A stretch of 64,000 nt of DNA, from positions 434,001-498,000 of the forward strand of contig VYZB01000172.1 in the NCBI GenBank assembly GCA_013397455.1, read 5' to 3'. A program made the translations under genes and the position numbers. The notes under the pieces are model-generated. The model was given only the letters and a program-made list of their open reading frames with translations, made no database searches and was not told the DNA's origin. Below are positions 24,044-36,750 of this stretch, one piece after another; positions within the stretch are counted from its first letter, which is position 1, and every line of letters begins with the position of its first letter. The stretch comes from Crotophaga sulcirostris. Taxonomy: Eukaryota > Chordata > Aves > Cuculiformes > Crotophagidae.

Positions 24044-24142
24044 AGAATCATAGAATCATAGAATCATTAAGATTGGAAAAGACCTGTAAGATCAGCAAGT
24101 CCAAACATTAGCCCAACACCACCATGCCTACTAAACCCTGCC
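24044..24142 (-). mobile_element. Short CR1 tail, minus strand
   Basis: Starts with AGAATCATAGAATCATAGAATCA, three copies of the complemented CR1 tail unit, then ATTAAGATTGGAAAAGACCT, CAAGTCCAAACATTAGCCCA and CACCACCATGCCTACTAAACC. This is the last ~100 bp of a CR1, of the type with 'attaaggttggaaaagacc', which is frequent in non-galliform birds. The similarity stops after CTAAACCCTGCC, so the copy is extremely 5'-truncated or internally broken. It has three tail units, more than any other copy here. Confidence 0.92.
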
Positions 24143-27100
24143 TGCAACAGCCAGAAGGTCCTAATCCACAGGCAGAGACAGCACCAGCAGAAACGCTCTC
24201 CCTGTTGCCACCTGCATCCTTTCACCTTGCACTTGATCCTTCCCCAGTCACAGTCTCAAGAGCTGCTGGTCATCCAGCCCTCTGGACACCAATACTCATA
24301 CTCATACTGCTAGGATGCACCTACCATGGACGGTCTTAGGTGGACACTTTTCCCAGATGTGTCTTTAGAATTTCTTCTAGGGTTCTCCATCTCTTCTGCG
24401 CTCAGCTAAACTCAAGGCATGGCGAAGAGTTAGCTGTGGATCATGATCAAAACTTATAGCTGGAAGACAAGAGACAGATTTGCTTCTGACTTCTTTATGG
24501 CCAGGAAAAAGATGAACAGTGTTATGCTGACAATGGGGCTTTGGTTTATGTTCTTTTATTGTATTCCCCAGTCCTCTGTAATTTCTCACTTTGTAGAAAA
24601 AAGGCTGTGGATTTCTTTCAGCTCTCTGTCAGTATCTACATAAAACCAATAGATATATCAACCAATGTGAACCAAGCACCAAAACATGCACTCTTGGACA
24701 CTTTCTTTCATTGTTACTAATAGGGAGTGCTATTGCTGCTCACCGTCACTGAGACATCGAAAACATGCTGGGTGCTAGAGACTAAGAAGAAAGAGCACAG
24801 CTTTGGCCTCAGGTGAGCACAGTCTGGGATGCTGCACAACAGCCAGCAAAGAGACTCAGAACTGAGCTTTGATGAATGGGTGAGTGACTCTGGGCTCTAC
24901 AGTTGAAGCTTAGAGTATAAATGTAGACTTTATGTCTCAAGCTGTCCCTCTTTAAAAATAATTCTCTCAGTGATGCTTAGACCAAAGAACCAGCAGCAAA
25001 AAGTTACAATTCTGCAATCCTTTCTCTTAATGCCTGCAATATTTCATAAGAAAGCATCTTGGATACTAAATTCCCATTTCCTTAACAAAGGCTGTTACAG
25101 GAACTCATTGGTGCGGTGATGATAGAAGTAACCATTTTGTTTCATCATTTTCACTTCCCAAGCAGTAATAACAAAGCTCTGGGCTTCTGTTTCGTGGTGT
25201 TTCCAAATGAACAGCACTTGTTTTGCAGCCACTAAACTGGGGATTTGCTGCCTCATGCTGTTCTGGAAACTCACCAAGAGGTTGAAAACCACTCTGGGTT
25301 TTTTCTTCCCCTCACATCTTTACTAGTAACAAATGTTTTCCAGGCCAGTTTCTGTAGTGCTACTTCCTTGCAACCATTCCACCTGTTAGACATGTGCAAG
25401 TCCACTGCCCCAGTGACAGAATGTGGGATCTGTGATGCTCAGAGGAACAGGAAGCAGCGAAAGTTATGTTAATTACTAAATGTGCAGCGCATTCAGGGGA
25501 CAGATCCAAAGGCCACTGATCTCAGTGGAAGTCTTTTCCCACTGACCGAAGCAGGCTTTTGATTAGATCCCCAGTTAAGGAAAATGATGTTGCTGCTGCT
25601 TAGCTGTTTTCGGTGCAGGCTGCTGCATTTCTCGCTTGTCTCAGAGTCAGCCCACTGACCAGCCTGAGCAGAGATGGTGTCTCCTTGCCTACTCTGGTTG
25701 TGCTGCCTTTTACATTCTCTCTCAATTTTCCCTGTTGCTGTTGCTAGTTGCCCTCTGTTAGTTTTGCCGCCACTAAGGGAAGAGATGGATGTTTTACAGA
25801 GGAGCAATGAAGCCAAATGGCTGCTACCAAAAAAGAAATGCCTGGATCTCAAAGACCAGCAGAGCCAGTGAATGTACAATCAAGATGAAAGCAGTGTTGA
25901 ATATGAGAAAATGGAATACATTTAAAGGGCCCGTCAGACTGAAATTGCTCACCAGTCATGAGGGACCACCTCTGTAAGTGGCAGGGGTAGTTTCTCCACC
26001 CTGTAAGATGTCCCCATCCTCCCCAGGATGTCTACAGGAGACCATTTCTGTAAATTGCAATTTGAAAACCTGTCATCTGATGTAACTCCAGTGGGCAAAG
26101 CCAGCATTACTTCAATGCAATCCCAGCATGAAAAAGTTAATAAAATATAAGTCACTGAGAAACCAATTGTACCTGTAGGGTAAGAAAAGGTCACACATGA
26201 ATGCATGAAAACTGGGCATGCTGCATAAACTGTTGATTGAAAACTCCTTTCAACTTGTATGTGAACACACTGAGAGTAAACAAGATGGGCACACAAAGAG
26301 AAGTAAGACTGATTATTTTTCCGATTAATAAACTTTGGCTGAATTTTCTTTCATTTTACCGCAGTACACTGGCTACTTAGGCATCAGGCAGGTCAGACAC
26401 TCTTCCTCCTTCCTCTGTGAATTAAAATGATCAATATTTCACAGGATAAATAAAATAATGGGTCTACTGAATTCTTATTTCATGATGTCAAATCTTGGAA
26501 GAATTTGACTGCCTCTCTTCTGAATTTCAAAACAAATGTTACTTGGTGTCAGCAGTTGAATCAGTCTGTTCTGTAAATGCTTGCAAGTGCAGTGACAGCA
26601 TTACTGACTTCGTTAGGGGAGCTCCTATAGAACTGTATCATACAATTTTTGGTCTTGCAAATTGCAATAGTTTAAGCACAATCTGCAATGGCTCCTGTTA
26701 AATTATCTCCAGGATGAAGAAAGATGCATATTGACATAATGGAAAGAAAGGACCATAAATGAAATAGGAAATTTTTCCATCTAGAGCAACATATTGTATT
26801 TCCTGTAGCACTGGTAGAGACAGTGTGTTTTGATTAAGGTTTTATATAGATTTTGTTGAAGAAAAGCTTTATAGAACCAGACTCTGTTCACATGGTCCTA
26901 TGGAAATCAAAGGGTTTTGTGGAAGTGCCTAAAATTTTCCAGAATTTCCTTTTCAAAGCAAGCTGTGGAAAAGCTATGTTTAAAATATGCAGACATACCC
27001 TTCCCATATTTTCAAATGATACTGCGTTCATGCTGTTCCGTCATCCTGCTTTGAATTAATTTCTTGTCTAACTTTTTAACAAATTTCATGTTGTATATTA

Positions 27101-28300
27101 GATTACACAGTCAGAAGCATATTCATAACACTGCAGTTTACCCTTTGAATGTTTCACACATTACATAGTGCAATATAATGCAAAACTAGAAGTCAAATTT
27201 GTAAGAAAATAAATCTAACTACTTAAAAACCACTTGTTTTTGTGGGGAATTTAAACATCTTTTTATATAGATTCTTATTCACTAGGGTGATATACTTCAG
27301 CAAATGAAAAGTCCATCTTCCTCGCCACTTAGATTCAAATCAGATGAAAAATGAAGAACAGGAAGTCAAGAAAGCCATTTAAGAAGACAGGAAATATAGA
27401 GAAAGCATTTTTACCTCAACATTGACAAAGCTAGAAAGGGACAGAAAGGTTACTAGAGAGAGCGTGCACGTGTACATGGATACACACACGCACATACATA
27501 CTCATGCAGTATGGTATAACCTACATTTCGTCTCCATCTATTTGGTCCCTGGCTCCATGTTTGCAGCTGATAAAATGACACACAAAAAGAGACAGTGTTT
27601 CTTATTCCAAGCTTGCAATTGCAATACATACGATATAAAACAAGCGTCATTGTCTGATGAAAACCAGACTCAGTAGACGAGGTCCACATAACCAGTGAAA
27701 TCCCTTTAACCCATGCTGTGTGTCTACATGTATTTGAATATTAGGCCCTAAACAACAGCTCCAAGGACTCAGAGGAAGCATGTAGCTGAGAATACCTGAA
27801 TCAGATTTTAAAAATGTCCTAATTGAATGCTTTACCCACAAAAATCAATTTCCTCCCAGCCTCTACAAGACTTTGCTGCTCATGTGGTGTTGGAATCCTT
27901 ATGTTCCCTTGTGATAATGGGTTGTAACTATATGCATTGTAGTCTAAGTCGCTCTCAAATAACAAAATTATCAAAAACCAAATACTGTTCACTACCACAG
28001 TTTGCTTCAATAACCTTAATTGTAGGAACAAAAGAAATCCTCTTTCATTTCTTATTAAATGCTTTGCTGGTATTAGAAGAATGCCCTGATTTTCTTTATT
28101 TATTCTGTTATATTAATAAAGCACAAAGTTTAAGGGAACTGAAAAGCTTTGAAGAAATGCCTTTCAATCCCAGACCAGAAAAGATTACTGGGACTAAGCC
28201 TAAACTCATTACAAAAAAAAAGTAATTTAAAATTACCAGAGTAGAGTCAATGACTACTCTTATGGGCTGCATCATTCATACAGTGCAAGGCAACTGCTGA
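24143..28300. other. Noncoding DNA, no gene recognised
   Basis: Unique sequence. The largest frames (25493-25879 minus, 128 codons; 25949-26296 minus, 115; 27827-28225 plus, 132) have no recognisable domain, and the last is AT-rich with a lysine-only end made by an A run. A small hairpin CATCCT-CCCC-AGGATG lies at about 26016-26031. Nothing else was recognised. Confidence 0.55.
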
Positions 28301-31300
28301 ATAACCCAAAATTGTTAAGGACCAGATTTTGCTCAGAGTAAGGTCTTTATCAGAACTGGCAGAAGAGAAATGTGGAAATACCTGCAAAGCACATAGAGAT
28401 GGTACAATACCAATGGGCCTGGAAATATTTCTCCTAACGTGCGTGCCATGTTATTTGAAGGTCAGCTCACTTTCAGCTAAGAGCAAAACCCATAATTCCT
28501 ATAACAGAAGAATTAATTAAGCTCCAAGTGAGAGGTGAGTTTTCATTAATGACTCTGAAACCACTAACTATTCCTGAACCATCCTACTCATATGTGAAAA
28601 GGTTGTTAGGTGTTTTTAAGTCAAAATTGTTTAAATTCACAGCACTGACAGGACCATCCTGAAGTCTCCTTTTACTAAAGCACACTGTTCTTTCTCATTG
28701 AATTAGTGTCAAGGCTGCATGGAGGTCCTGTCCAGACAAATTAAACAGGGAAAGGGGGGAAAGCCCTGGCCCCTTCAAAATCAATTTAAGCACCTGCATA
28801 GGCGTCAGTAGGTCCAAGATGGTCTTTGCCCAAGAAAGCTACAGCTGAAAGTTATATTTATCTTCTATCGTACATAATGGGAAAAGAGAGCCTTTCCCAA
28901 GGCAATTATTTTGCTCCTAAAGGCAGTATTTGAAGCAAAGTTGAGTTTCCCCAGTACTTCTTCCCAGATGCAGCTGGATGCAAAGCTGCTTCTTCTGCAT
29001 GGTGTCATCCAGTTGCTTTTTATGTTTGGAAACCTCAGTGCTCCTGAGCAAGAATTGTTATTGCTGCAGCAGACATACAGATGAGCTCATCACATCTTGC
29101 ACTCAAGGTGCCCTGCGAAGGCTTGTTTCTGGCATTATGGTGGCTCTGGCCCTTGCCCTAGCCCTGCTCTGGACGCAGTCCCGTGACTGTTGCAGGAAAA
29201 CCTTGATCGCAAAGCAAACCAAGTTGTCTTCACTGGGAAAACATGTCTATTTCAGAAAGTAGAGTCAAGCTGCACAGAAGGAGGATAACAAGTGACAAAA
29301 AAGTATTCTAGGCATGGGAATGGTGGAGTGGTGGTTGGGAGGGACATGGTAGCTTACCTTTGTTCACCAGTGATTCATGCTTAGGTTTTCAGCTGTGCAG
29401 GAATAGACTACAGCAATATACAAAGGAGTTTCAACCCACGTCTGCATTGAGGGAGAAAGAAGGGAGAAAAATTATTTTTGCTTCCAGCAAAGCCCCAATT
29501 AAAATTAGATTTTAAAGTAATGCTAAGTTAGCGGTTTAATCAAAATTCTATGTACACAGTTAAAATGCAATCCTGTTTCACGCAACCAAACTTAGGAAGC
29601 AAGCTAAAACCTTAGAAATCTTCATATTTTGGGGCAGCATTTTCATCTATTAATGAAAACATCATGAAACTACAAGGTAGGGGACAACATTTTCAAACAT
29701 CTTAGATCAGTGTCTGAGATGCCTAGACTCCTCTACACCCAGCCAGTTTTCAGTGGTGCCAATTATGCTTTGCTATAAACGTGTTGAAATCTGCATACAT
29801 TCGACATATTATTCATGCACATGGTGAGTTTTCAGACACAGGACTTACAGGCCTTGTTGCATCAATATCACATAGCTTCAGGAAGATACACTGTGATGCT
29901 CACAAGAGACATGAAACAGGCTTTTAGGAATAAGTATTGCTGTACCTGTCAATCACAGCCATAATACATGAAGTACAGCAAACCATCTTTTATCTCTCAC
30001 CCACTCACCACAAAGCTTTCAGCTCTTTGGTCATATTGGTGCAGTACTGTCGCACATCTGCCATGTAGTGACGTGCCGGATGCCGCCGACCACCTTGCAG
30101 AAAGCAATTTCCTCTCTGCTCCTGCTTTCACTGTCAAAATTCCACCGCCCAACAATCCCTCACAAACCCCAGCAAGCAAAGCATCATGCCACTGGTTCAC
30201 TGCTGGGATGCAGAGGAAGCAAGTTTTCTTTCTTCTTCCTAGTTATTTGACAATATATATTTTTTTAACTTAACATGCGCCTTTCACCTCAGTGGGACAT
30301 AGCTCCATGGTGCTGGTGTGAACGGGAGGATGAAGACCAAGGGTGCTCCCTAGCATCACAGCTGCTGGCACAGCAGTGCTCGCCCCTGCTGTGGGTTACT
30401 TCTCCACTGCTGGGAGGAACAGGCTTGAAAGAGGCTTTCCGATGCAATGAAGGAAGTGAGCAATGACAATCTGTCCAAAAAAAGCCACCCTACACTTTAG
30501 AACAAAGCAAAAAAGTATCTTTCTTTAGTGGAAAGTTGTGTAGGAGATTGGTGAAGACTGGCTTGGTTGAAGTCAGCTAAAATATAGAATAATATCAGTG
30601 TGTGCCTTTCTGAAATCAACGACTTTGACTTCATTCAGGAATTGAAGCAAGCGTAACAGAAACATGAATTTTTTGCATACTTGACATATTAAAATAAAAG
30701 AAAAACTTCATCCATTTCTACATACAGAACATACACCTCTGTGTGACTTTAGGGCAGAAGTTTTCCTTGAAACATTGGTTTCTAGGATGTTGTTGGAACT
30801 TGGGACTTAAAATATAATTGAGTATTCACATAAGAAAATAATCTCAAAGGCTGAGATCATCCAATCAGAGAATAAACACAGGCTTTGTATCTTATGAATG
30901 CAAATAAAATTCAAAGAAATTTGAATATCAAATGCATCCCATGACTTGTTTTTGAACACCCACCTATAGCTTGAGACTCTCTTATGTATTATTTTCCTTA
31001 TATATAAAAATAGCAACAAAAGTAACAAATATAGAAATAGAAATTATTCCAAGCACCTGTAGGTTTCAGATAATATTTTCCTTTTTTACAGAAAGCGTTT
31101 CAAGAATATCTGCATCCTATGGTACTATAAAATTCCCTTTTAAATTCTTTATGTTGATTACACATTCTGTTAAATTTGATAAAATTTTTCCTGATCAGAT
31201 AATTTACAGAAATTATTAGTAAAATACTTCAAACAACAACTAAATTAGTCACAAGCTATTAGTAGACAAACTGGTAAAGAGAAAATAGAAGAGAACTTAA

Positions 31301-32588
31301 TTGGATAAATTATTCATTACAATTTATTCAGTCAGCTTTGATTTAAATGCTTGCTAATCCTTTGAGGGTTCATGTAGTACAATCTTATAGTAGCCCTGGT
31401 CAGGAATTCCAATATCTGAAGTGTGATTTTTCTTCTAACAAGTTGCAGTCTCAGACTGGTTTTGCAAAGCCAAAGCAGAAAAAATAATGGTTTGGAGCCC
31501 TTAGAACATTTAGTTTCACTAGTCGTTTTCTCCAGTAAGAAAATAATAATTTGTTTCAATAATGTGGAAACGTTACAGTGCAAAATACAAATATAACACA
31601 GTAATATAATGCAATATCATAGAAAACATATGTAACAGATGTGTCAGATTTTCTCTAATACAAAATTTTATAAAAACTGATAGCTGTTCTGTGAAAGATT
31701 TGGACAGATTGGACACTCTCCTGACCTTTCTGGACCACGCCAAAAACTCCTGCTCTCTTTCCACATCTGTACCATATGCCAAGGAACCACTATGCAACAC
31801 TAATGAGCAATCACCTCATTATCATTTCTAAACTTTTACCTATGAATTTTGTCAAGAAAGCAAGCACACCAGAAAATGGTATTGGCTTGGCTGGAAAGCC
31901 ATAGGTACAGAAAAATATATTGTTTCTGTAAGGGCTGCCTCACATCAAAAAAAAAAACTCTTAGTTGTGGGTCTGCTACCATGAGACCACCTTACAGCAA
32001 AAAAAAATATTATGTATTATGATATAAATAAAGGAAGATTCATGTTACATGGATTTAAATACAGATCACGTGTTCTAAAGCCCCAAAACAGGTGTAAGAA
32101 AGAGTGCAAAACTAAGTGTATATATCCACCTGGGGTTTTAATGAGCCACAAAAGGGCTCAGTCTCTCTGTGTTTCCTGCTGTTAACAAGCTGTCCAAACA
32201 CCTGTAAAGCCTCACCGCAAGGATTCAACTCCTAAACACAGCACCCTTCCCTGAGGCCATTTCTGATCTGCGGATATATGTTCCCTGTCCCCATAAACTT
32301 TCCTTTTGCTGTAGTCACAGTCACACCACTTGTCTCTGGTTTTCTCTAGTCTATAACTTGAGCAAGACTTAAGTCCTTTCAGAGGCTTATAGACTGCCCT
32401 CACCTAAAAATGAGCAATGCTCTTGCCTTTTGGATCTGCCCATGTGGAATCACCTCCTGTCAAAATGACTGAGGGCTCAACTAACTACAGACACTCCAGC
32501 GGCTTCTGAGGAGGTTAAACACCACCAATGACCCGTGGAGGCCTAGCTCAGCTCCTTCAAATCAGCACATCAAATAGATATGGAGAAG
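28301..32588. other. Noncoding DNA, no gene recognised
   Basis: Very AT-rich, particularly 30.6-32.1 kb, with A runs near 31947 and 32000. No frame longer than about 100 codons has recognisable content. I saw no RNA gene and no transposon. Confidence 0.6.
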
Positions 32589-32780
32589 TGAGGTTTGACT
32601 GAGTGCATACAGAAAAGTAATGCATGACGTTCACGACCAGGTTCTGGATGCTGAACATGGTGTGGACAAACACCTGGGGTGACTGGGTGGCGCAGCTCCA
32701 GATGGGGAGTTGCAAGACACTGTGGCAGAAAATTGTCCCATCCCCTCCAGAAGAACAGGATCTCCTGGCTACCCAAACCA

Positions 32781-32788
32781 TATAAAAA
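32781..32788 (+). promoter_or_regulatory. Canonical TATA box
   Basis: TATAAAAA followed by GGGCC about 10 bases on and by a C/A-rich start region, in sequence richer in G+C than its surroundings. Either the U3 promoter of the candidate LTR or an orphan core promoter; no downstream coding exon is visible. Confidence 0.4.
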
Positions 32789-32942
32789 GGGCCAGCAGAC
32801 AAACCTCAGCGGCAGCCAGAATTTCTCTCCGAAGCGATACAAGCTGGGAAATAACTCTCCATTTCCAAGGAAATGGCATTTCTCCCTCCTCCTCCCCTTC
32901 TGGTCCTGCTCATGGGGTCCAACGAGGATGATGCAAGATGAT

Positions 32943-32948
32943 AATAAA
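32943..32948 (+). terminator. Polyadenylation signal of the candidate LTR
   Basis: AATAAA about 160 bp after the TATA box. No strong GT-rich element follows at once, so it is less convincing than the one at 21390. Confidence 0.35.
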
Positions 32949-33470
32949 GTATGATTAGCATGGGCAAACCCTCACCTTCTGCGTTCTTAGCCTGCACCAG
33001 GTGGGACTGTGACATGAAGTTCTGCTCGCTGGGCTGGGATCAGGATGGAGGCAGTGCCTAGTCCTTGGCACAAACAGAAGGGCAGACATGCTTAAGCTCT
33101 CCTGTGCGTATGGTATAATTAAGGTCTAGCAGAGTCTGGTATTTGAAAGCTCACTCACGCCATTCAGTTAATTATAATAGCTAATTTATATCTTTTATTG
33201 TTCTATGAACTTGAAACTTCTGTTTCAATGAGAACGGAGTGACAGATGATGCAAATGTGCTCCTGTAAATAAACATGGGTTGCGGCAAATGGAGAAAGGA
33301 TGTTCAACAGTAACAATCATTCTCAGTTAGGATATTGGGGGAAAAATTGCAGCACATTAAGAAAGCAATAACACTCAACAGGGTGTGCATTCATCAGTCA
33401 ATATGTATGCATGGGGAGCATGCAGAAGCATGGAGAGCAGCCAGCCATGCAGGCTTAGCTAACAATTACT

Positions 33471-33514
33471 CCGGTACGACGCGTCAGGCCCGACTGATGG
33501 ATCACGTAAACCGG
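33471..33514. other. CpG cluster with nested inverted repeats
   Basis: Seven CpG dinucleotides in 44 bases, in a region where CpG is otherwise rare. The ends CCGGT and ACCGG are complementary. Inside, CGTCAG (33482-33487) can pair with CTGATG (33494-33499) through one G-T wobble around GCCCGA. It is too short for a tRNA and I recognise no RNA family. Confidence 0.6.
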
Positions 33515-36500
33515 TAGTGAGAAGAAATGTTCAGGAGCTCGGTTCTTGCAGGCATCAAGTACTGCTACGGATTCACTGCACCAGACTGCGCAAGTCCCAT
33601 GCAGCCTCTGGGGTCCTATTTTCCTTAAGGATGAAATGGATTATACTGACTGATTTTCCCAGGAGAGTCTCTTGTTCTGTACCAGGAGAGAGTGGCAGTA
33701 CTTCTGCTGCTGCTCACCATAAAATAAGGATAATATATCCCTACAGAGGATGGTAGGAGAACTCCTTCTTAGGACAAGTGAATCACTGTGCAGGACTGGC
33801 AGGAAGGTGGAGTAGGACCCTCATTTTAGTAAGGGTGGTGCTAATGCCCAGGAGGAACCTTGCAAAGATCAGAAGTAAACAGAGTAATCCATTGATACCT
33901 ATCCAAGGTTTCTGATGGAGCCGGTCTCTCCTGTACCTGCCTACGATCACTCCTCTCTTGATTGTCCCCAGAGGTTGGCTTCACAACCACGTGGTACTCA
34001 GGGATCTGTATTGCTTTACTTCCCACCAAAGAACCACCCCACAACTGTAAGGAAGACATCTGAGACACAGACAGCCCTCTCCACAGTGCAGTCCCTGACA
34101 AGCATACTCATACCTGACATCAGAATTCACATTCAAAAATAGTATCAGAATAGAAAACAATTCATTTCAAGGTTCTCCCCCCATGGCATTTGCAATTGTG
34201 CTAGTTTAGAAACAATGGCATTTTTTTCTTTCTGGGTTTTCTCATTTGTTAAGTAACAAAAAAGTTGTTCTTCCTAAAGGGGAAATAACATTAGCAAGAG
34301 CAGGCTATCCACAAACCGCCTTCAAATGCTCCAGTTGATTGTTTCTCATACTCATGATGTATGTGCACAGGGTATGCATAAATCCACTTGAGTTATATAT
34401 AGAAAACAAAAAAGAAGCAAGTTCATGGGCTGCTTTTCATTCATTTACCATGCACATGTTTCATTGCTGACCGTATGCATGCACAGCACATACACAAAGA
34501 ACTGCAACAGCTACATATGGTGCCTACTGCTGTTAAGAGCCTGTCACACTGTACTTCCCAGTGTTTGAACCAGGGTAAGCTCATTTGAAAGGATTTTGCA
34601 AACCAGTCAGATTTCCGTTTTGGAGGAGATGCATGGGAGAGGGTTATAGGACATCTTTAATGTTATTTTTATACACAATCATGAAGCTAAGTTCCCTTCC
34701 TTTCCTTTCTCTCTCTTTCCTCTCCAGTAAGCATCTCAGCAGCTACTTAAGAGGACAAATTGACCAGGAGTCTACATCTGCCAAATAACTCTCCTTTTTA
34801 AACTGTATTTATTAGCCATTCCTTTTTTCCTCTCTCCCTTTGGCCTTCAGGAAATAATTCAATATATTCATTTCAATATATTCCTTTCTACAAACCATAT
34901 TTCTTTAATCTAAAAGTAAGTCAATATCTTGAACCAGGGACAAGAACTACCTCCTTCTGCTGTCCTAACAACAACCTGGCACAAGTAGATCTAATACACA
35001 ACACCGGGTGTGAATACAGATACATATAACTAGTGGAGTGCCAGATCAGAATCTGAGTGCAATCTCCATGTGCACATCCACCATTTCAATGCTTTATTCC
35101 TTCTCCTTTCAGCCTAGCATTCTCATCTGTTTTAACCCTGTTTTTTCCAGTGTCCAGTTTTCCATCTGCCCTTTTCTTAGGTTGGACACAACCTCAGAAA
35201 GTCTTCCAACAGCTCATGACAAGGTGAAGTGACCTGTGATACAGCCAGGTCCACACATCGCTAAAGGGGGATGCTGGCAGAGTGAGCTGGCTCTTCCCTA
35301 CACCCACAGAAATTGCAATGATGCTCTACAGCAGGCATCAAGATTGACCCTGAAGTGCCTCTCTTATTCTTTCTTCACAATGTCAGATATGTAAATTCCC
35401 ACCTACTCCATCCGTGCATCAGTAAAATGACACAAAATTGAATTATTACAGTATATGAATACAGCATTTTTTCTTTATTTTTAAACAGATGTAGCTATTG
35501 CCATTTTATTCAAACAAATAAATAAATGCGAGCAGCAGGAATTAGAGTTTCTGCAGAGTCAGCACATATTACACAGGGAAGGTAATATCACCATAGTTAA
35601 GCAGAAAATAACCTGTCATTATAAGCCTGATCTTGTCTCCCTGTCGCTACTTAACTTTGCAAAATCTAAACCAGCCTCCTTGAATTTTCATAAGAACACT
35701 TAATTTGGAGGGAAACCTTGGAGGCAAGTGAGACAACAGCCAGGAAAACTTCCTCTCTTCTCTTTGGTCACTGTTAGACACATTAGCATGCTGTGAAAAG
35801 CCACCATTCTCCCTTTTCCTAGGACACTTACTAACTCTCTAAAAGAAAGAAAAATGTGTTAATCCCACACTCTGCAAGAGATTTATGACTTGGCCCAATT
35901 TAGGAGCTTCCATTCAGGGAAGGATAAGCACCAGTTTGCTTCTGTGAGTGTTACGAACTTTGCATGTATAAAGTGTAGTTTGCTATATGCACTATGGAGG
36001 CATTGCCCCAGTACAGTATTTAGAAAGATCCTACAGAAGTAGAGAGGTACCTAGTAAGGAGCTGGCAACAAGGGATGCTATTGAAAGTATATCTAGGAAG
36101 AAGGGTTTGATCAGATGAGTGACTAATACATAACTGGTCACCACTTCTGTTTGGTGAACTGTCATGACCTACTCACACAGTGGGTGTTGGTGGTTTGGTT
36201 TAGGCTGAATTCCAGGTGAAAAGGAAACACTATTTTTATGCAAAGACAGGCATTTACAGTTATGTTAGTGAAGCCTCTCAAAAATCTCAACAACCTCAAT
36301 CCATGCACAGCTTCAGAGGATAGGTAGATCAGAAGAAAAGCTGTGTCAATAAAGGAAACAGACCCATGAAATGTGCAGTTCAGTTTCCTTTTCTCTATGT
36401 ACGCAGTGACAGGATACCTCCTTCAGCTCTGGATGAGGTTGAACTCAGGTTTCTTTTGCTGCAGGTCAGGCCCCTGCTTTCTGCTTCTAAATGTAATAAA

Positions 36501-36719
36501 GTGCAATGTTCTATGACTCCGTAAGCATTTTAAATTATTTCACATATGGTTTTGAATGCTTGACAGACTTATATTAAATATAAATGCTTTTTATGAAATA
36601 ACTGACTGAAAATGTTTCTTTGCAAATCACTGTGTTGGTTGTGAACAAAACTTAAACCCAGGGTTTGAATATATCAATCATAGCTCAAGTTCTGTAAAAG
36701 GCTATCTGAAAAGCCTCTG

Positions 36720-36750
36720 AAAAAAAAAACAACAAAAAAAAACCCAACCC
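36720..36750. repeat. A/C-only tract
   Basis: Thirty-one bases of A runs with single C and CCC interruptions, similar in type to 14328-14380. Confidence 0.8.

Larger units (their letters stand above)
32589..33014 (+). mobile_element. Possible old solo LTR
   Basis: A 426-bp stretch with LTR-like order: TG start, a canonical TATAAAAA box (32781-32788), a GC-richer leader, AATAAA (32943-32948) and an end in ACTGTGACA. The bases before (AGAAG) and after (TGAAG) match at four of five positions, as an eroded 5-bp target duplication could. The termini lack a clear inverted repeat and no family was recognised, so the boundaries are guesses. An alternative is a host promoter plus a chance AATAAA. It differs in sequence from the LTR at 20749-21506. 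Confidence 0.35.

Noticed and set aside
24124..24339. 71-codon plus frame beginning inside the CR1 tail
   Set aside because: It starts in antisense CR1 UTR and continues into unique DNA; no sign of coding.
27827..28225. 132-codon frame on the plus strand ending in several lysines
   Set aside because: The lysines come from an A run; AT-rich sequence with no domain or splice context. A real exon cannot be excluded but is not supported.
36497..36525. AATAAA-containing stretch followed by TTCTATGACTCC, like a CR1 tail
   Set aside because: Only about ten bases match and the upstream sequence shows no CR1 UTR.
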